This document shows, in pieces, positions 53,789-63,803 of a stretch of 64,000 nucleotides of DNA. The notes beneath the pieces are model-generated. The model had not been told where the DNA came from and made no database searches. It was given only the letters and a program-made list of their open reading frames with translations. This DNA is from SFTJ01 sp905210415. GTDB lineage: Bacteria > Bacteroidota > Bacteroidia > Bacteroidales > Muribaculaceae. The DNA lies in NCBI GenBank assembly GCA_902476295.1, contig CABSDC010000002.1, positions 17,493 to 81,492 of the forward strand, given 5' to 3'. The position numbers and the translations under genes were made by a program. The number at the start of each line of letters is the position of its first letter. Within the stretch, counting starts at the first letter, position 1.

Positions 53789-55039
53789 TTATTGAAATTC
53801 GCTCATCAATTCAAAGTTTGCCTTTTGAAGTTGCTTTTGCGCATATTCTTTCTTAACAGAATACGTCTTTGTCTTTGTAGATGGCAATTCATACATCGCA
53901 TCCATCATGATTGCCTCTACAATAGAGCGCAATCCACGTGCGCCAAGTTTATACTCAATCGCCTTATCAACGATATAGTCAAGCACCTCATCCTCAAACT
54001 TCAACTTTATGCCATCCATTTGGAACAACTTCACATACTGTTTTGTTATAGCGTTCTTTGGCTCAGTAAGGATTCTGCGCAACGCAGGTCTGTCGAGAGG
54101 TTCAAGATTTGTCAATATTGGCAAACGACCAATAATTTCAGGAATCAGACCATATGATTTCAAATCTTGTGGAGCCACATAGTGCAGCATCTTATCTCGG
54201 TCTATTCTGCGTTGAGCACTATTCGTTGTGCCAAAGCCCACCACATGCGTATTGAGGCGTTGAGCAATTTTACGTTCTATCCCTTCAAAAGCGCCACCAC
54301 AGATAAATAAAATGTTCTTAGTATCCACGGCAATCATTTTTTGATCCGGGTGTTTTCTTCCACCTTGAGGAGGTACGTTCACTACAGAACCTTCTAGCAG
54401 TTTTAGCAAACCTTGTTGCACACCTTCGCCACTCACGTCGCGAGTAATTGATGGATTATCGCCCTTTCTGGCAATCTTATCGATTTCATCAATAAAAACA
54501 ATACCCTTCTGTGCAAGTTCAACATTATAGTCGCACGCTTGAAGCAGACGTGTGAGCAAACTCTCAATATCTTCACCCACATATCCAGCCTCAGTAAGCA
54601 CAGTTGCATCAACAATGGCAAAAGGCACTTTCAAAAGTCGAGCAATAGTCTTTGCCAATAATGTTTTTCCTGTACCTGTTGGACCTACTATAATGATATT
54701 TGATTTTTCAATTTCAACGTCGTCCACCGATTGATTTAGGCGCTTATAATGATTATAGACCGCAACAGAAAGATATTTTTTTGCACTATCTTGGCCAATC
54801 ACATATTGATTGAGATAATCATTTATTTCCTTCGGCGTAGGAATATCCTGAATTGCATCAGTCAATTCCTGAGACGCTTGCTTATGACTAGATTCCAAAT
54901 ACTCCTGCGAGAGCTTAAAAGCTTGTTCGGCGCATTCATTGCAAATGCATCCATTCAAGCCTGGCATCATCAATTCCACCTCACTCGAACTTCTGCCGCA
55001 AAAACTACAATATAAATTATCGCTACTTTTCTTTTTCAT
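53789..55039 (-). CDS. clpX: ATP-dependent Clp protease ATP-binding subunit ClpX
   Basis: AAA+ unfoldase feeding substrates to ClpP. The N-terminal zinc-binding domain is visible as CSFCGRSSSEV and CICNECAEQA (Cys at about 12, 15, 34, 37). Walker A GPTGTGKTLLA is near residue 116, Walker B IVFIDEIDKIARKG near 180, and the pore and sensor regions follow (VSGEGVQQGLLKLLEG). The 416-residue length is standard. Its start lies 17 nt inside the end of clpP, so the pair is translationally coupled. It ends with the terminator at 53690-53725. Confidence 0.97.
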   Translation of the reverse strand: MKKKSSDNLYCSFCGRSSSEVELMMPGLNGCICNECAEQAFKLSQEYLESSHKQASQELTDAIQDIPTPKEINDYLNQYVIGQDSAKKYLSVAVYNHYKRLNQSVDDVEIEKSNIIIVGPTGTGKTLLAKTIARLLKVPFAIVDATVLTEAGYVGEDIESLLTRLLQACDYNVELAQKGIVFIDEIDKIARKGDNPSITRDVSGEGVQQGLLKLLEGSVVNVPPQGGRKHPDQKMIAVDTKNILFICGGAFEGIERKIAQRLNTHVVGFGTTNSAQRRIDRDKMLHYVAPQDLKSYGLIPEIIGRLPILTNLEPLDRPALRRILTEPKNAITKQYVKLFQMDGIKLKFEDEVLDYIVDKAIEYKLGARGLRSIVEAIMMDAMYELPSTKTKTYSVKKEYAQKQLQKANFELMSEFQ

Positions 55040-55760
55040 CCTTACCGATTACGTTCTCGTTATTTCCAGCAACAGCTCCCATATCTCTCTTCCTTTCGGT
55101 GCGTTCAAGCACTTTGTCAATCATACCGTATTCGAGCGCTTCATTTGCAACCATCCAATAGTCGCGATCAGAATCTCTTGCAACCTTTTCAAATGGTTGA
55201 CCCGAGTGATCAGCAATAATTGTATATAATTCTTCTTTAAGTTTCAGAATTTCACGAGCAGTGATTTCAATATCGCTTGCCTGCCCCTGTACACCACCAA
55301 GTGGTTGATGTATCATCACTCGAGAATGCTTCAATGCCAAGCGCTTACCTTTTTCTCCTGCAACAAGCAAAACAGCAGCCATTGATGCAGCCATGCCTGT
55401 ACAAATCGTTGACACCTTACTTTGTATATATTGCATAGTGTCATAGATGCCTAATCCAGCATACACCGACCCACCTGGAGAGTTTAGATATATACTTATA
55501 TCCTTGCCCGGCTCAGCCGAATCAAGATAAAGCAATTGCGCCTGTATTACATTTGCCGTATAATCGTCAATTTGCGTGCCTAAGAAAATGATTCTATCCA
55601 TCATCAAACGTGAGAACACATCCATTTGTGCCACATTTAAATGGCGTTCCTCAATAATTGTAGGATTGACATAACTGCTTGTAATATTTGCATATTGATC
55701 AAGAGCAAGTCCATTCATTCCCATATGCTTTACCGCAAAATCTCTAAAATCATTTTTCAT
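55023..55760 (-). CDS. clpP: ATP-dependent Clp protease proteolytic subunit
   Basis: The serine protease that forms the Clp barrel. The catalytic Ser is in GMAASMAAVLLVAG near residue 123, His in SRVMIHQPLGG near residue 148 and Asp in RDSDRDYWM near residue 197. At 245 residues it is longer than E. coli ClpP because of an extended N-terminus (KNDFRDFAVKHMGMNGL) and a charged C-terminal tail (ENVIGKDEKEK); both are common in Bacteroidota. It is first in the clpP-clpX operon; a weak -7 candidate lies about 72 nt upstream. Confidence 0.95.
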   Translation of the reverse strand: MKNDFRDFAVKHMGMNGLALDQYANITSSYVNPTIIEERHLNVAQMDVFSRLMMDRIIFLGTQIDDYTANVIQAQLLYLDSAEPGKDISIYLNSPGGSVYAGLGIYDTMQYIQSKVSTICTGMAASMAAVLLVAGEKGKRLALKHSRVMIHQPLGGVQGQASDIEITAREILKLKEELYTIIADHSGQPFEKVARDSDRDYWMVANEALEYGMIDKVLERTERKRDMGAVAGNNENVIGKDEKEK

Positions 55761-55831
55761 AATATATGGTTTTAATTTTTTCTGAATGTAAATCTACAAA
55801 AAGTCTGCCATTACATGATTTTACATCAAAG

Positions 55832-55839
55832 CAAACCTA
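55832..55839 (-). promoter_or_regulatory. Candidate -7 box of clpP-clpX
   Basis: CAAACCTA on +, TAGGTTTG on the minus strand, fits TAnnTTTG, with no -33 partner. Leader about 65 nt. Weak. Confidence 0.35.
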
Positions 55840-55914
55840 AAAGACAAAAAATGGAGTAATACCGTGTTTTTGAAAATTACGATATCACCCCATAATATGA
55901 TTTAAATAATGCTA

Positions 55915-57270
55915 TTACTCAGCAGCACCTTCAAACAATGCGTTGAAGTCCTTAACTGACACATTCTTATAATCAATCTTAGCTGTTGCTTGGATGTAAG
56001 CAAAAATCTTATCATCAACAGCACGATTTGCAAGATCGCGGCGATATTCTTGCTTTTGAACGATTTCCTTAGCTTGACGTTCAATCACTTCTTCTGGAGC
56101 ATTGAAGATGCCATATTGAGTGAATTGTTGAGTTACAACAAGTTTTGCCAAGTTCAAAAGGTCTTCTTCTTCAACCTTCACTTCGCCAGCTTGCGCAATC
56201 TTATCCTTAGCCAATTGCCAGATAAGTTGTGGCTTCATCTTTGGATACTCTTCATCCATCTTTTCAGCAGTAGTCTTTTCATCTCTGCTAAGGAAGAACT
56301 TCTTCAAGAATTCATCAGGCAATTCCACATCACCAACTTTAGCAACAACTGCATTTTGTGCATCTACAGTGAAGCGATAGTTGCTATCACCCTTAAGCGA
56401 CTTAGCGATATCTTCCTTCAATTTAGCCTTGTATTCATCTTCTGACTTAACAGCATCCTTGCCAAGAGCCATATCGAAATATTCTTGGTTAAGTTCAGCT
56501 GGTTGGTTAACCATGATTTCCTTGATAGTCATCTTAAAATCGCTCTTAACGTCAGCCTTATCTCTTTCGAGGTTAAGCATTGAGCCAAGTTCACCAAGGT
56601 TGCCGTTGCAAGTGTTAGATGGGTTGAAAACAACTTCTTCGCCAACTTTCTTGCCAGCGAACTTAGCCTTTTCATCATCATTCTTGAAGTACTTCGTGCT
56701 TACTACGGTGCTTTCAACGTTGATGCCATCTTCCTTAACAGAACCATCTTCGTTCAATTCTACCATAGAACCCTTTACAAGAGCATCTTCTGTTACTTCT
56801 TCTCCAGCAACTTGCTTACCGAAACGAGCACGTAAAGCATTGCTTTGCTTTTCATACATTTCGTCGTCAACGTCGATTGTATAGTAAGGAATTTCTACAT
56901 CCTTAAGATTAACGTCGAATTCTGGAGCAAGACCTACCTCAAACTTGAACACAAATTCTGCGCTTGTTTCTGGATCAAATACAGAATCTGCTGTCATAAT
57001 TGGTTCACCGAGAACTTGAAGTTTGTTTTCGTGTATATAGTTTGTAAGTTGTTCGCTGATTTCATCATTTACAACTTCACCAAGAACTTGTTTGCCATAG
57101 AACTTCTTAAGAAGGCTCAATGGAGCATGACCTGGACGAAAACCCTTGATTGGATGCTTCTGACCGATAGTCTTAAGTTCTTTGTTTACTTTTTCTGTGT
57201 AATCTGCTTCTGCAAGTGTAATAGTGATAACGCCATTTACATTATCCTTCTTTTCGAAATTTACATTCAT
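55915..57270 (-). CDS. tig: Trigger factor
   Basis: The ribosome-associated chaperone at the nascent-chain exit. The N-terminal ribosome-binding domain includes the signature PIKGFRPGHAPLSLLKK near residue 40, which contains the G-F-R-x-G-x-x-P loop; the middle FKBP-like PPIase region is divergent (about 155-240, VKGSMVELNEDG), as usual in this phylum, and a long helical C-terminal domain follows. At 451 residues it is normal. Its neighbourhood, directly upstream of clpP-clpX, is the classic tig-clpP-clpX order. Its promoter is well formed at 57345-57376. Confidence 0.94.
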   Translation of the reverse strand: MNVNFEKKDNVNGVITITLAEADYTEKVNKELKTIGQKHPIKGFRPGHAPLSLLKKFYGKQVLGEVVNDEISEQLTNYIHENKLQVLGEPIMTADSVFDPETSAEFVFKFEVGLAPEFDVNLKDVEIPYYTIDVDDEMYEKQSNALRARFGKQVAGEEVTEDALVKGSMVELNEDGSVKEDGINVESTVVSTKYFKNDDEKAKFAGKKVGEEVVFNPSNTCNGNLGELGSMLNLERDKADVKSDFKMTIKEIMVNQPAELNQEYFDMALGKDAVKSEDEYKAKLKEDIAKSLKGDSNYRFTVDAQNAVVAKVGDVELPDEFLKKFFLSRDEKTTAEKMDEEYPKMKPQLIWQLAKDKIAQAGEVKVEEEDLLNLAKLVVTQQFTQYGIFNAPEEVIERQAKEIVQKQEYRRDLANRAVDDKIFAYIQATAKIDYKNVSVKDFNALFEGAAE

Positions 57271-57344
57271 TTTTTGAGAAGATATTATTATGTATATATT
57301 ATTAATTCATTAATATTTATGGTGCTTTCACACCAAATCGGGTG

Positions 57345-57376
57345 CAAAATTACAATTAATTGTTGCCTTTAACAAA
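57345..57376 (-). promoter_or_regulatory. Promoter of tig
   Basis: On the minus strand: TTTG (57373-57376), a 20-nt spacer and TAATTTTG (57345-57352). The leader to the ATG at 57270 is about 68 nt. Confidence 0.75.
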
Positions 57377-57439
57377 TTTGTGTTTGTTTTTTTTGTTTTA
57401 TTAAGGTGCTTTTCATCAAATTATGCAAAACTCGCAGAC

Positions 57440-57483
57440 AAAAAAAGAACTGGATGCCAGGAATTAAGTTATTCCTGACATCC
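57440..57483 (-). terminator. Intrinsic terminator of the M13 peptidase gene
   Basis: Stem of 5 bp + mismatch + 7 bp (57452-57464 with 57471-57483), 6-nt loop, followed by a T7-like run on the minus strand (A-run 57440-57446). It starts about 29 nt past the stop. Confidence 0.85.
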
Positions 57484-57511
57484 ATTTTATCATTGTTGCA
57501 AATATGACTGC

Positions 57512-59539
57512 TTACCAGATAGTCACACGTTCCTCTGGTGCGAGATACATCTTATCACCGGCTTTGATATCAAATGCCTTAAAGAATGTATCAATATTGC
57601 GCAAGCTACCGTTTACGCGCCATTTACCAAGAGAGTGAACGTCAATTTTTGTGCGACGAAGAATTTCTTGGTCTGTAATGTTTGCTGCCCAAACATTAGC
57701 ATAGCTTATATAGAACCTTTGATCTGGAGTAAAACCATCAATCTTAGTGTCAGACTTTCCTTGTTCTGTCTTCTTGAAAGCAGTATACGACACTCTCAAG
57801 CCACCTTGGTCAGCGATGTTTTCACCCAGGGTGTATGCACCATTTGCGTGAGTATCACCAAGCACAACAATCTTATTGAATTGTTTTACAAGAACTTGAG
57901 TCTTAGATTTGAATTTATCAGCATCTTCTTGCGTCCACCAATCAATCATGTTTCCATCTTGATCAAAGTTGCGACCTTGGTCGTCAAATCCGTGAGTCAT
58001 TTCGTGACCAATCACTACGCCGATTGCGCCATAGTTGCTTGCGTCATCAGCTTCAGGATCGAAATAAGGTGCTTGAAGAATACCTGCAGGGAAGCAAATT
58101 TCGTTGGTGCTTGGGTTGTAATAAGCGTTTACAGTTTGAGGTGTCATACCCCACTCTTCCTTGTCAACAGGTTGGCCATATTTTGACAAAGCATATGCCT
58201 TCTCAAAAGCCATTGCCTTCTTAATATTTTCCCAATATGAAAGGGCTGGATCAATCTCAATACCTGAGTAATCTCTCCACTTGTCAGGATAACCAACCTT
58301 AACAGTGAAGCTATTAAGTTTAACCAATGCATTTACTTTGGTTTTGTCGCTCATCCAATCGAGCTTTGAGATGTGTTCTGCAAGAGCAATCTTCAAATTG
58401 TTCACCAGCTTAATCATCTTTTCCTTAGATGTTGCTGGGAAGTATTTGCTGACATACAATTCACCCACAGCCTCTCCAAGGATGCCGTTTGGCACATTCA
58501 GAGCACGCTTCCAACGTGGTTGTTGCTGAGTTTTACCCGACATCACACGCGAGAACATTTCAAATTCTGCATCATAGAACTTATCGCTAAGATAAGGAGC
58601 AGCAGAGCCAACAACATTAAATGCCATATAATCCTTGATTTCCTTGTCAGAAAGAGAGCCAAGCAATTCGTTGACTTTTGCCATTGCCTTAGGCTCAGTC
58701 ACGCACACTTTGTCAACATTCTTCAAATTCAAGGCTTCAAAATAATTATTCCATGCGATGTTTGGATATTCTTTGTTTAGCTTATCGATAGAATAAATAT
58801 TATACATTTTTGTCATATCACGACTCTCTTCACGAGTCATAGTCGCTTTTGCAATTTCGGTTTCGATTTTAACAACTGCTTTAGCAGCCTTCTTCGCTGC
58901 TGCAGGTTTGTAGCCAGCAAGAGTCATCAATGTTTCGATATACTTATAATAAGCATTGCGAATCTTTGTGCTGTTCTCATCATTTTCGAGATAATAGTCT
59001 CTATCACCAAGGCCTAGACTAGCTTGTGAAGCGTAAATGATATTCAAATCTGAATTTTTCAAATCTGCCATAACGAAACAGCCAAAGAAAGGAGAGGCCA
59101 ATTCCTTGTGAAGCCATGTGATAGTGTTCATCAAATCAGCACGCTTCATTGTAGCGATTCTGTTCAAGTCGTTCATCAATGGAGCTGCGCCTTCGCTGTT
59201 GAGTCTCACGCTATCCATACCTTGCTTGTAGAGGTCATTAACTTTTTGACCCACACTACCCTTTTGATGGTTCTCTTTGTCAAGGTTTTGGATAAGTTCT
59301 TTGATTTGCATTCTGTTGTTTTCAGCAAGTTCGTCAAACGTGCCGAAACGAGAATACTGTGGATCAAGCGGATTGTTTTTTTGCCATCCACCAGTTGCAT
59401 ACTGATAAAAATCTACACCAGGAGCAACAGTTACATCAAGGTTCGCCTTATCAACGCCACCTTTCACTTTATCACCTGCGTTCATTGTAAATGTTGTAAT
59501 AAATGCCAATGATAAAATTGATAATTTCAACTTATTCAT
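57512..59539 (-). CDS. M13 family metallopeptidase (PepO/neprilysin-like), exported
   Basis: A 675-residue zinc endopeptidase. The signal peptide is MNKLKLSILSLAFITTFTMNA. The zinc motif HEMTH is in VIGHEMTHGFDDQGRNFD near residue 516, with the third ligand Glu in ENIADQGGL near residue 575; the C-terminal Arg-rich substrate pocket ends with YLAPEERVTIW, where the family ends in W. It would cleave short peptides in the periplasm. It begins 33 nt after the ABC-F stop on the same strand, so the pair may be co-transcribed. Confidence 0.94.
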   Translation of the reverse strand: MNKLKLSILSLAFITTFTMNAGDKVKGGVDKANLDVTVAPGVDFYQYATGGWQKNNPLDPQYSRFGTFDELAENNRMQIKELIQNLDKENHQKGSVGQKVNDLYKQGMDSVRLNSEGAAPLMNDLNRIATMKRADLMNTITWLHKELASPFFGCFVMADLKNSDLNIIYASQASLGLGDRDYYLENDENSTKIRNAYYKYIETLMTLAGYKPAAAKKAAKAVVKIETEIAKATMTREESRDMTKMYNIYSIDKLNKEYPNIAWNNYFEALNLKNVDKVCVTEPKAMAKVNELLGSLSDKEIKDYMAFNVVGSAAPYLSDKFYDAEFEMFSRVMSGKTQQQPRWKRALNVPNGILGEAVGELYVSKYFPATSKEKMIKLVNNLKIALAEHISKLDWMSDKTKVNALVKLNSFTVKVGYPDKWRDYSGIEIDPALSYWENIKKAMAFEKAYALSKYGQPVDKEEWGMTPQTVNAYYNPSTNEICFPAGILQAPYFDPEADDASNYGAIGVVIGHEMTHGFDDQGRNFDQDGNMIDWWTQEDADKFKSKTQVLVKQFNKIVVLGDTHANGAYTLGENIADQGGLRVSYTAFKKTEQGKSDTKIDGFTPDQRFYISYANVWAANITDQEILRRTKIDVHSLGKWRVNGSLRNIDTFFKAFDIKAGDKMYLAPEERVTIW

Positions 59540-59572
59540 TTTCGTTAGTATTAATATTTAGTTATTAATGTT

Positions 59573-61534
59573 TCAATCATTAGATAGTTCTTCCAGTTTC
59601 TCTGAAGCAAGTTCCCATTCACTCATAGCATTTTCAAGCGACTTTTGCGCACTGGCATGCTTAGTGTATATTTCTGGGTCATCACTTGTACCTGTTGCAA
59701 GTACGGCTTCTATCTCCGAGATTTCATTTTCATATTTTTCAATCTCCTTCTCCAACTCATCCACTTTGCGTTGAGCCTGACGAACAAGCTTCTCGTGTTC
59801 TTTTTGTTCAAAATACGATCGCTTTGATTCGCTCACCTCCTTTGTTTGAGAGTCTTGGGCTGCATTTCCTTGCCCCGACTTTTCCACCTTTTGCTTAGTG
59901 TCAGCCACCTCAAGTTCCTTGAGGCTTTCTATCTGCTTTTCTTGCAAGAAATCATATATGCCACCAAGATGTTCCTTAACCTTGCCACCACCAAATTCAT
60001 ACACCTTCGACACTATACCATCAAGAAACGCTCTATCGTGCGACACAATTATTGCCGTACCGTCAAAAGCCTGAATAGCATTTTTTAGCACCTCCTTAGT
60101 AGGTATGTCCAAGTGATTAGTAGGTTCGTCAAGAATCAAGAGATTCACTGGTTCAAGCAGGAGTTTTATCATGGCCAAGCGAGACTTTTCGCCACCCGAA
60201 AGCACCTTAACCTTCTTATCGTTTTCTTCGCCGCCAAACATAAATGCGCCAAGAATATCATTGATACGTGTGCGAATATCACCCACTGCAACACGATCGA
60301 TAGTATCAAATACAGTCAGTTCTTGATCAAGCAACTGCGCTTGATTCTGTGCGAAATATCCTATTTTTACATTATGACCAAGTTTCAGCGTGCCAGTGTA
60401 TGGTATCTCATTCATAATGCACTTCACAAGCGTAGACTTACCTTCACCGTTCTTACCCACAAACGCCACCTTTTCACCACGCTTGATGATGAAATTTACA
60501 TCGCTAAACACTTTATGTTCACCATAGCATTTCTCCAAATCTTCTGCTATTACTGGGTAATCGCCAGAACGAGGAGCAGGTGGAAATTTTAGGCTTAAGT
60601 GCGAATTATCCACTTGGTCCACCTCAATTCTCTCAATTTTATTCAGTTGCTTAATGCGGCTTTGAACCTGAACAGATTTTGTGGCCTTATATCTAAATCG
60701 CTCAATAAACGCCTCCGTATCTTGTATCTGTTTTTGTTGATTTTGATACGCACGCATTTGCTGCTCTATACGCTCCTCTCGCAATTCAAGGAACTTAGAG
60801 TAGTTAACGGCATAATCATATATTTTACCCAGAGATATTTCTATTGTGCGATTTGTGACATTATCAATAAACGCCTTATCGTGCGACACCAAGACAACCG
60901 TATTGCCTTTTGACTTAATAAAATTCTCCAGCCATTGTATTGATTCAATGTCAAGGTGGTTGGTAGGTTCGTCAAGCAAAAGAACATCCGGTTCACGAAG
61001 CAGCAACTTAGCCAATTCCACACGCATACGCCAACCTCCGCTAAATTCACTAGTGGGCCTATCAAAATCTGTCCTTTTAAAGCCCAATCCCACAAGCGTG
61101 CGTTCCATTTCCGCCTCACAATTCTCGGATTTGTACATGGCTTGCAATTCGGTGTAATGCGACAAATTATCTATCAACCGCTGATAGGCTTCACTTTCAT
61201 AGTCAGTACGCAACAAGAGTTCTGCATTAATTTCATCAACTTTACGATCGACTTCTCGTATATAATCAAAAGCCTCTTGCACTTCATCTCTAAGGCTTCT
61301 TGTATCTTTAAGAATCATCTGCTGTGGCAAATAACCGATTGTCACATCATTAGGTTTTGCCACAACTCCGCCCGTAGGCATTTGCAACCCCGCGATTATC
61401 TTCAGCATGGTTGATTTGCCTGCACCATTGCGTCCCACAAGTGCAATACGGTCGCGTTTGTTTATCACAAAATTAATATTATCAAATAGAGGGTTACTGC
61501 TAAACTCTACCGACAAATTCTGTATAGATATCAT
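59573..61534 (-). CDS. ABC-F family ATPase (Uup/EttA-like)
   Basis: A soluble 653-residue protein with two ABC ATPase domains and no membrane segments, hence an ABC-F translation factor. Walker A is GRNGAGKST near residue 34 and GKNGEGKST near residue 366; signatures are FSGGWRMRVELAKLLL and LSGGEKSRLAMIKLLL, with LLLDEPTNHLD and LILDEPTNHLD as Walker B. A linker of about 80 residues and a charged C-terminal coiled coil point to the Uup-like type. Members act at the ribosome E-site, either easing stalls or, in other clades, conferring antibiotic resistance; there is no sign of resistance specialisation here. Divergent from uvrB. Confidence 0.93.
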   Translation of the reverse strand: MISIQNLSVEFSSNPLFDNINFVINKRDRIALVGRNGAGKSTMLKIIAGLQMPTGGVVAKPNDVTIGYLPQQMILKDTRSLRDEVQEAFDYIREVDRKVDEINAELLLRTDYESEAYQRLIDNLSHYTELQAMYKSENCEAEMERTLVGLGFKRTDFDRPTSEFSGGWRMRVELAKLLLREPDVLLLDEPTNHLDIESIQWLENFIKSKGNTVVLVSHDKAFIDNVTNRTIEISLGKIYDYAVNYSKFLELREERIEQQMRAYQNQQKQIQDTEAFIERFRYKATKSVQVQSRIKQLNKIERIEVDQVDNSHLSLKFPPAPRSGDYPVIAEDLEKCYGEHKVFSDVNFIIKRGEKVAFVGKNGEGKSTLVKCIMNEIPYTGTLKLGHNVKIGYFAQNQAQLLDQELTVFDTIDRVAVGDIRTRINDILGAFMFGGEENDKKVKVLSGGEKSRLAMIKLLLEPVNLLILDEPTNHLDIPTKEVLKNAIQAFDGTAIIVSHDRAFLDGIVSKVYEFGGGKVKEHLGGIYDFLQEKQIESLKELEVADTKQKVEKSGQGNAAQDSQTKEVSESKRSYFEQKEHEKLVRQAQRKVDELEKEIEKYENEISEIEAVLATGTSDDPEIYTKHASAQKSLENAMSEWELASEKLEELSND

Positions 61535-61567
61535 TTATTATCAATCTTTTTATCTTTTCATCAACTA

Positions 61568-61575
61568 CAAAATTA
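61568..61575 (-). promoter_or_regulatory. -7 box of the ABC-F gene
   Basis: CAAAATTA on +, TAATTTTG on the minus strand, 34 nt before the ATG at 61534. No good -33 partner. Confidence 0.4.
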
Positions 61576-61651
61576 TAAAATTTAACTCAAACCAACCGAA
61601 TTTTGTTTCAACAATAAATCCTTATCGCATTAATTTCTGCATCTTTTTTTG

Positions 61652-61659
61652 TATTTTTG
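61652..61659 (+). promoter_or_regulatory. -7 box of uvrB
   Basis: TATTTTTG at 61652-61659, about 62 nt before the uvrB ATG at 61722. No -33 partner and no evident LexA-type palindrome in the spacer. Confidence 0.4.
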
Positions 61660-61721
61660 TAAGATAGAGCAATGAATATTTGTTTTGGCAATTTTTACAA
61701 CACGAAAAATCACTAACTATT

Positions 61722-63800
61722 ATGGATTTTAAGCTACATTCCGACTATAATCCTACAGGCGACCAACCCAATGCGATAAAGGAGTTGACTGAAGGCGTCA
61801 ATAACGGGGTGCCTTATCAGACTCTGCTCGGAGTGACTGGTTCGGGCAAAACTTTCACTATGGCAAATGTGATAGCCAACACCAATAAGCCTACTCTTAT
61901 ATTATCTCACAACAAGACTCTTGCGGCACAATTATACTCGGAATTCAAATCTTTCTTCCCTGAGAATTCCGTTCACTACTTTGTGTCATACTATGATTAC
62001 TATCAACCAGAAGCATACATACCTTCAACCGACAAATACATAGAGAAAGATCTTGCAATAAACGAAGAGATTGACCGTTTGCGTCTGGCAACCACAGCGG
62101 CTCTGCTTTCTGGCCGACGCGATATCATTGTGGTTTCTTCAGTTTCATGCATCTACGGCATGGGCAACCCTGCCGACTTCGACAGCAATGCCATTATCGT
62201 GCAAGTAGGTCAAGAGATAGCTCGCGACAAATTTCTCACTCTGCTTGTTGATGCTCTATACTCTCGCAGCGACAAACAATTTGTTGGTGGGACATTCCGT
62301 GTAACAGGCGATACAGTAGACGTATCACTTGCATACGAAAAGATTATGGTAAGAATCATCTTCTGGGGAAACGAAATCGAAACAATTCAAATACTTGATG
62401 CCGACACGCAACTGCCCACAGAAACAGTTGAGGCATTCAAGATATATCCAGCCAATCTTTTCGTCGCTTCAAAGGAACGTGTTGCTCATGCTTTGGGCCA
62501 GATAGCAGTTGACCTTGGCACCCAAGTAGATATGTTCTACAAGGAAGGACGCCCAGTTGAAGCTCGCCGCCTTAAAGAACGCGTAGAATATGATATAGAG
62601 ATGATTAAAGAAGTCGGCTATTGTTCCGGTATAGAGAACTACTCCAGATATTTCGACGGAAGAGAGCCTGGAATGCGTCCGTTCTGTTTGCTTGACTGTT
62701 TCCCCGACGATTTTTTGACCATCATTGACGAAAGCCATGTGACAGTGCCACAGATTAGAGGAATGTATGGAGGCGACCAAGCCAGAAAAACAAATCTTGT
62801 AAACTATGGATTCAGATTACAAGCTGCCGTGGATAACCGCCCGCTGAAATTCGACGAGTTTGAGGCATTGACTCATCAAACGATATACGTAAGTGCAACA
62901 CCTGCCGATTACGAACTTGAACGTAGCGAAGGCGTAGTCACTGAGCAAATCATTCGACCTACAGGTTTGCTCGACCCACGCATTATCGTGCGACCATCAT
63001 TGGGGCAAATCGACGACCTCATTAATGAAATTGAAACGAGAGTCGCGAAAAACGAACGCACTCTTGTGACAACACTCACAAAAAGAATGGCCGAAGAATT
63101 AACCGAATATCTTGCCAACCATGATATTCGCGTTGCATATATCCATTCTGATGTCGACACCATGGACCGTATTCAGATTCTTGACGATCTTCGAGCAGGA
63201 GCAATAGATGTGCTTATTGGCGTAAACCTCTTGAGAGAGGGTCTGGATTTACCCGAAGTGTCACTCGTGGCTATTATCGATGCCGACAAAGAAGGCTTCT
63301 TGCGCTCTAACCGATCATTGACACAAACAGCAGGTCGTGCGGCGCGCAATCTTAATGGTGAAGTGATAATGTATGCCGACAAAATCACACAATCGATGCA
63401 ACAAACCATCGACGAGACAGAGCGTAGACGCTCATTACAATTGGCTTATAACGAAGAGCACGGCATATCGCCTAAGGCGATCATCAAACAACGCAACTCC
63501 ATTATTGGTGTTGACAATGAGTTTGCCAACACGTCACAAGGAATGCGTCAAGCAGAATCAATGCCACGGATTTCGGCAAAGACCAAGCCTTTATATGAAC
63601 ATGAATTCGACGGTGCTTCTGGCGTAGCAGCCGACCCTGTTGTTCAGTATATGAGTTCAGAGAACTTAGACAAAACAATAGAGATGCTAAAGGCTAATAT
63701 GATTGAAGCCGCTAAGAATATGGACTTCATTGAGGCCGCTCGTTTGCGTGACGAACTTATAAAGCTCGAAGAACGAAAAAAAGAAATTGAAAAGAATTAA
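61722..63800 (+). CDS. uvrB: UvrABC excision-nuclease subunit B
   Basis: The damage-verification helicase-like subunit of nucleotide excision repair. Walker A is GVTGSGKTFTMANV near residue 39, the beta-hairpin YYDYYQPEAYIPSTDKY near residue 92, DESH motif near residue 339 (TIIDESHVTVPQIRGMYGGD), motif VI QTAGRAARN near residue 540, and the C-terminal UVR coiled-coil (AARLRDELIKLEE). 692 residues from the ATG at 61722; the in-frame TTG at 61680 would add 14 atypical residues. The radical SAM gene starts 4 nt after its stop, suggesting co-transcription. Confidence 0.97.
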   Translation: MDFKLHSDYNPTGDQPNAIKELTEGVNNGVPYQTLLGVTGSGKTFTMANVIANTNKPTLILSHNKTLAAQLYSEFKSFFPENSVHYFVSYYDYYQPEAYIPSTDKYIEKDLAINEEIDRLRLATTAALLSGRRDIIVVSSVSCIYGMGNPADFDSNAIIVQVGQEIARDKFLTLLVDALYSRSDKQFVGGTFRVTGDTVDVSLAYEKIMVRIIFWGNEIETIQILDADTQLPTETVEAFKIYPANLFVASKERVAHALGQIAVDLGTQVDMFYKEGRPVEARRLKERVEYDIEMIKEVGYCSGIENYSRYFDGREPGMRPFCLLDCFPDDFLTIIDESHVTVPQIRGMYGGDQARKTNLVNYGFRLQAAVDNRPLKFDEFEALTHQTIYVSATPADYELERSEGVVTEQIIRPTGLLDPRIIVRPSLGQIDDLINEIETRVAKNERTLVTTLTKRMAEELTEYLANHDIRVAYIHSDVDTMDRIQILDDLRAGAIDVLIGVNLLREGLDLPEVSLVAIIDADKEGFLRSNRSLTQTAGRAARNLNGEVIMYADKITQSMQQTIDETERRRSLQLAYNEEHGISPKAIIKQRNSIIGVDNEFANTSQGMRQAESMPRISAKTKPLYEHEFDGASGVAADPVVQYMSSENLDKTIEMLKANMIEAAKNMDFIEAARLRDELIKLEERKKEIEKN

Positions 63801-63803
63801 TTT

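Noticed and set aside
59573..61534. ABC-F gene as an antibiotic-resistance determinant
   Set aside because: Domain layout matches the housekeeping Uup-like type with a C-terminal coiled coil, and it has no mobile or resistance context.
61680..61721. TTG start 14 codons upstream of uvrB
   Set aside because: UvrB proteins begin near FKLHSDYNPTGDQP; the ATG at 61722 fits.
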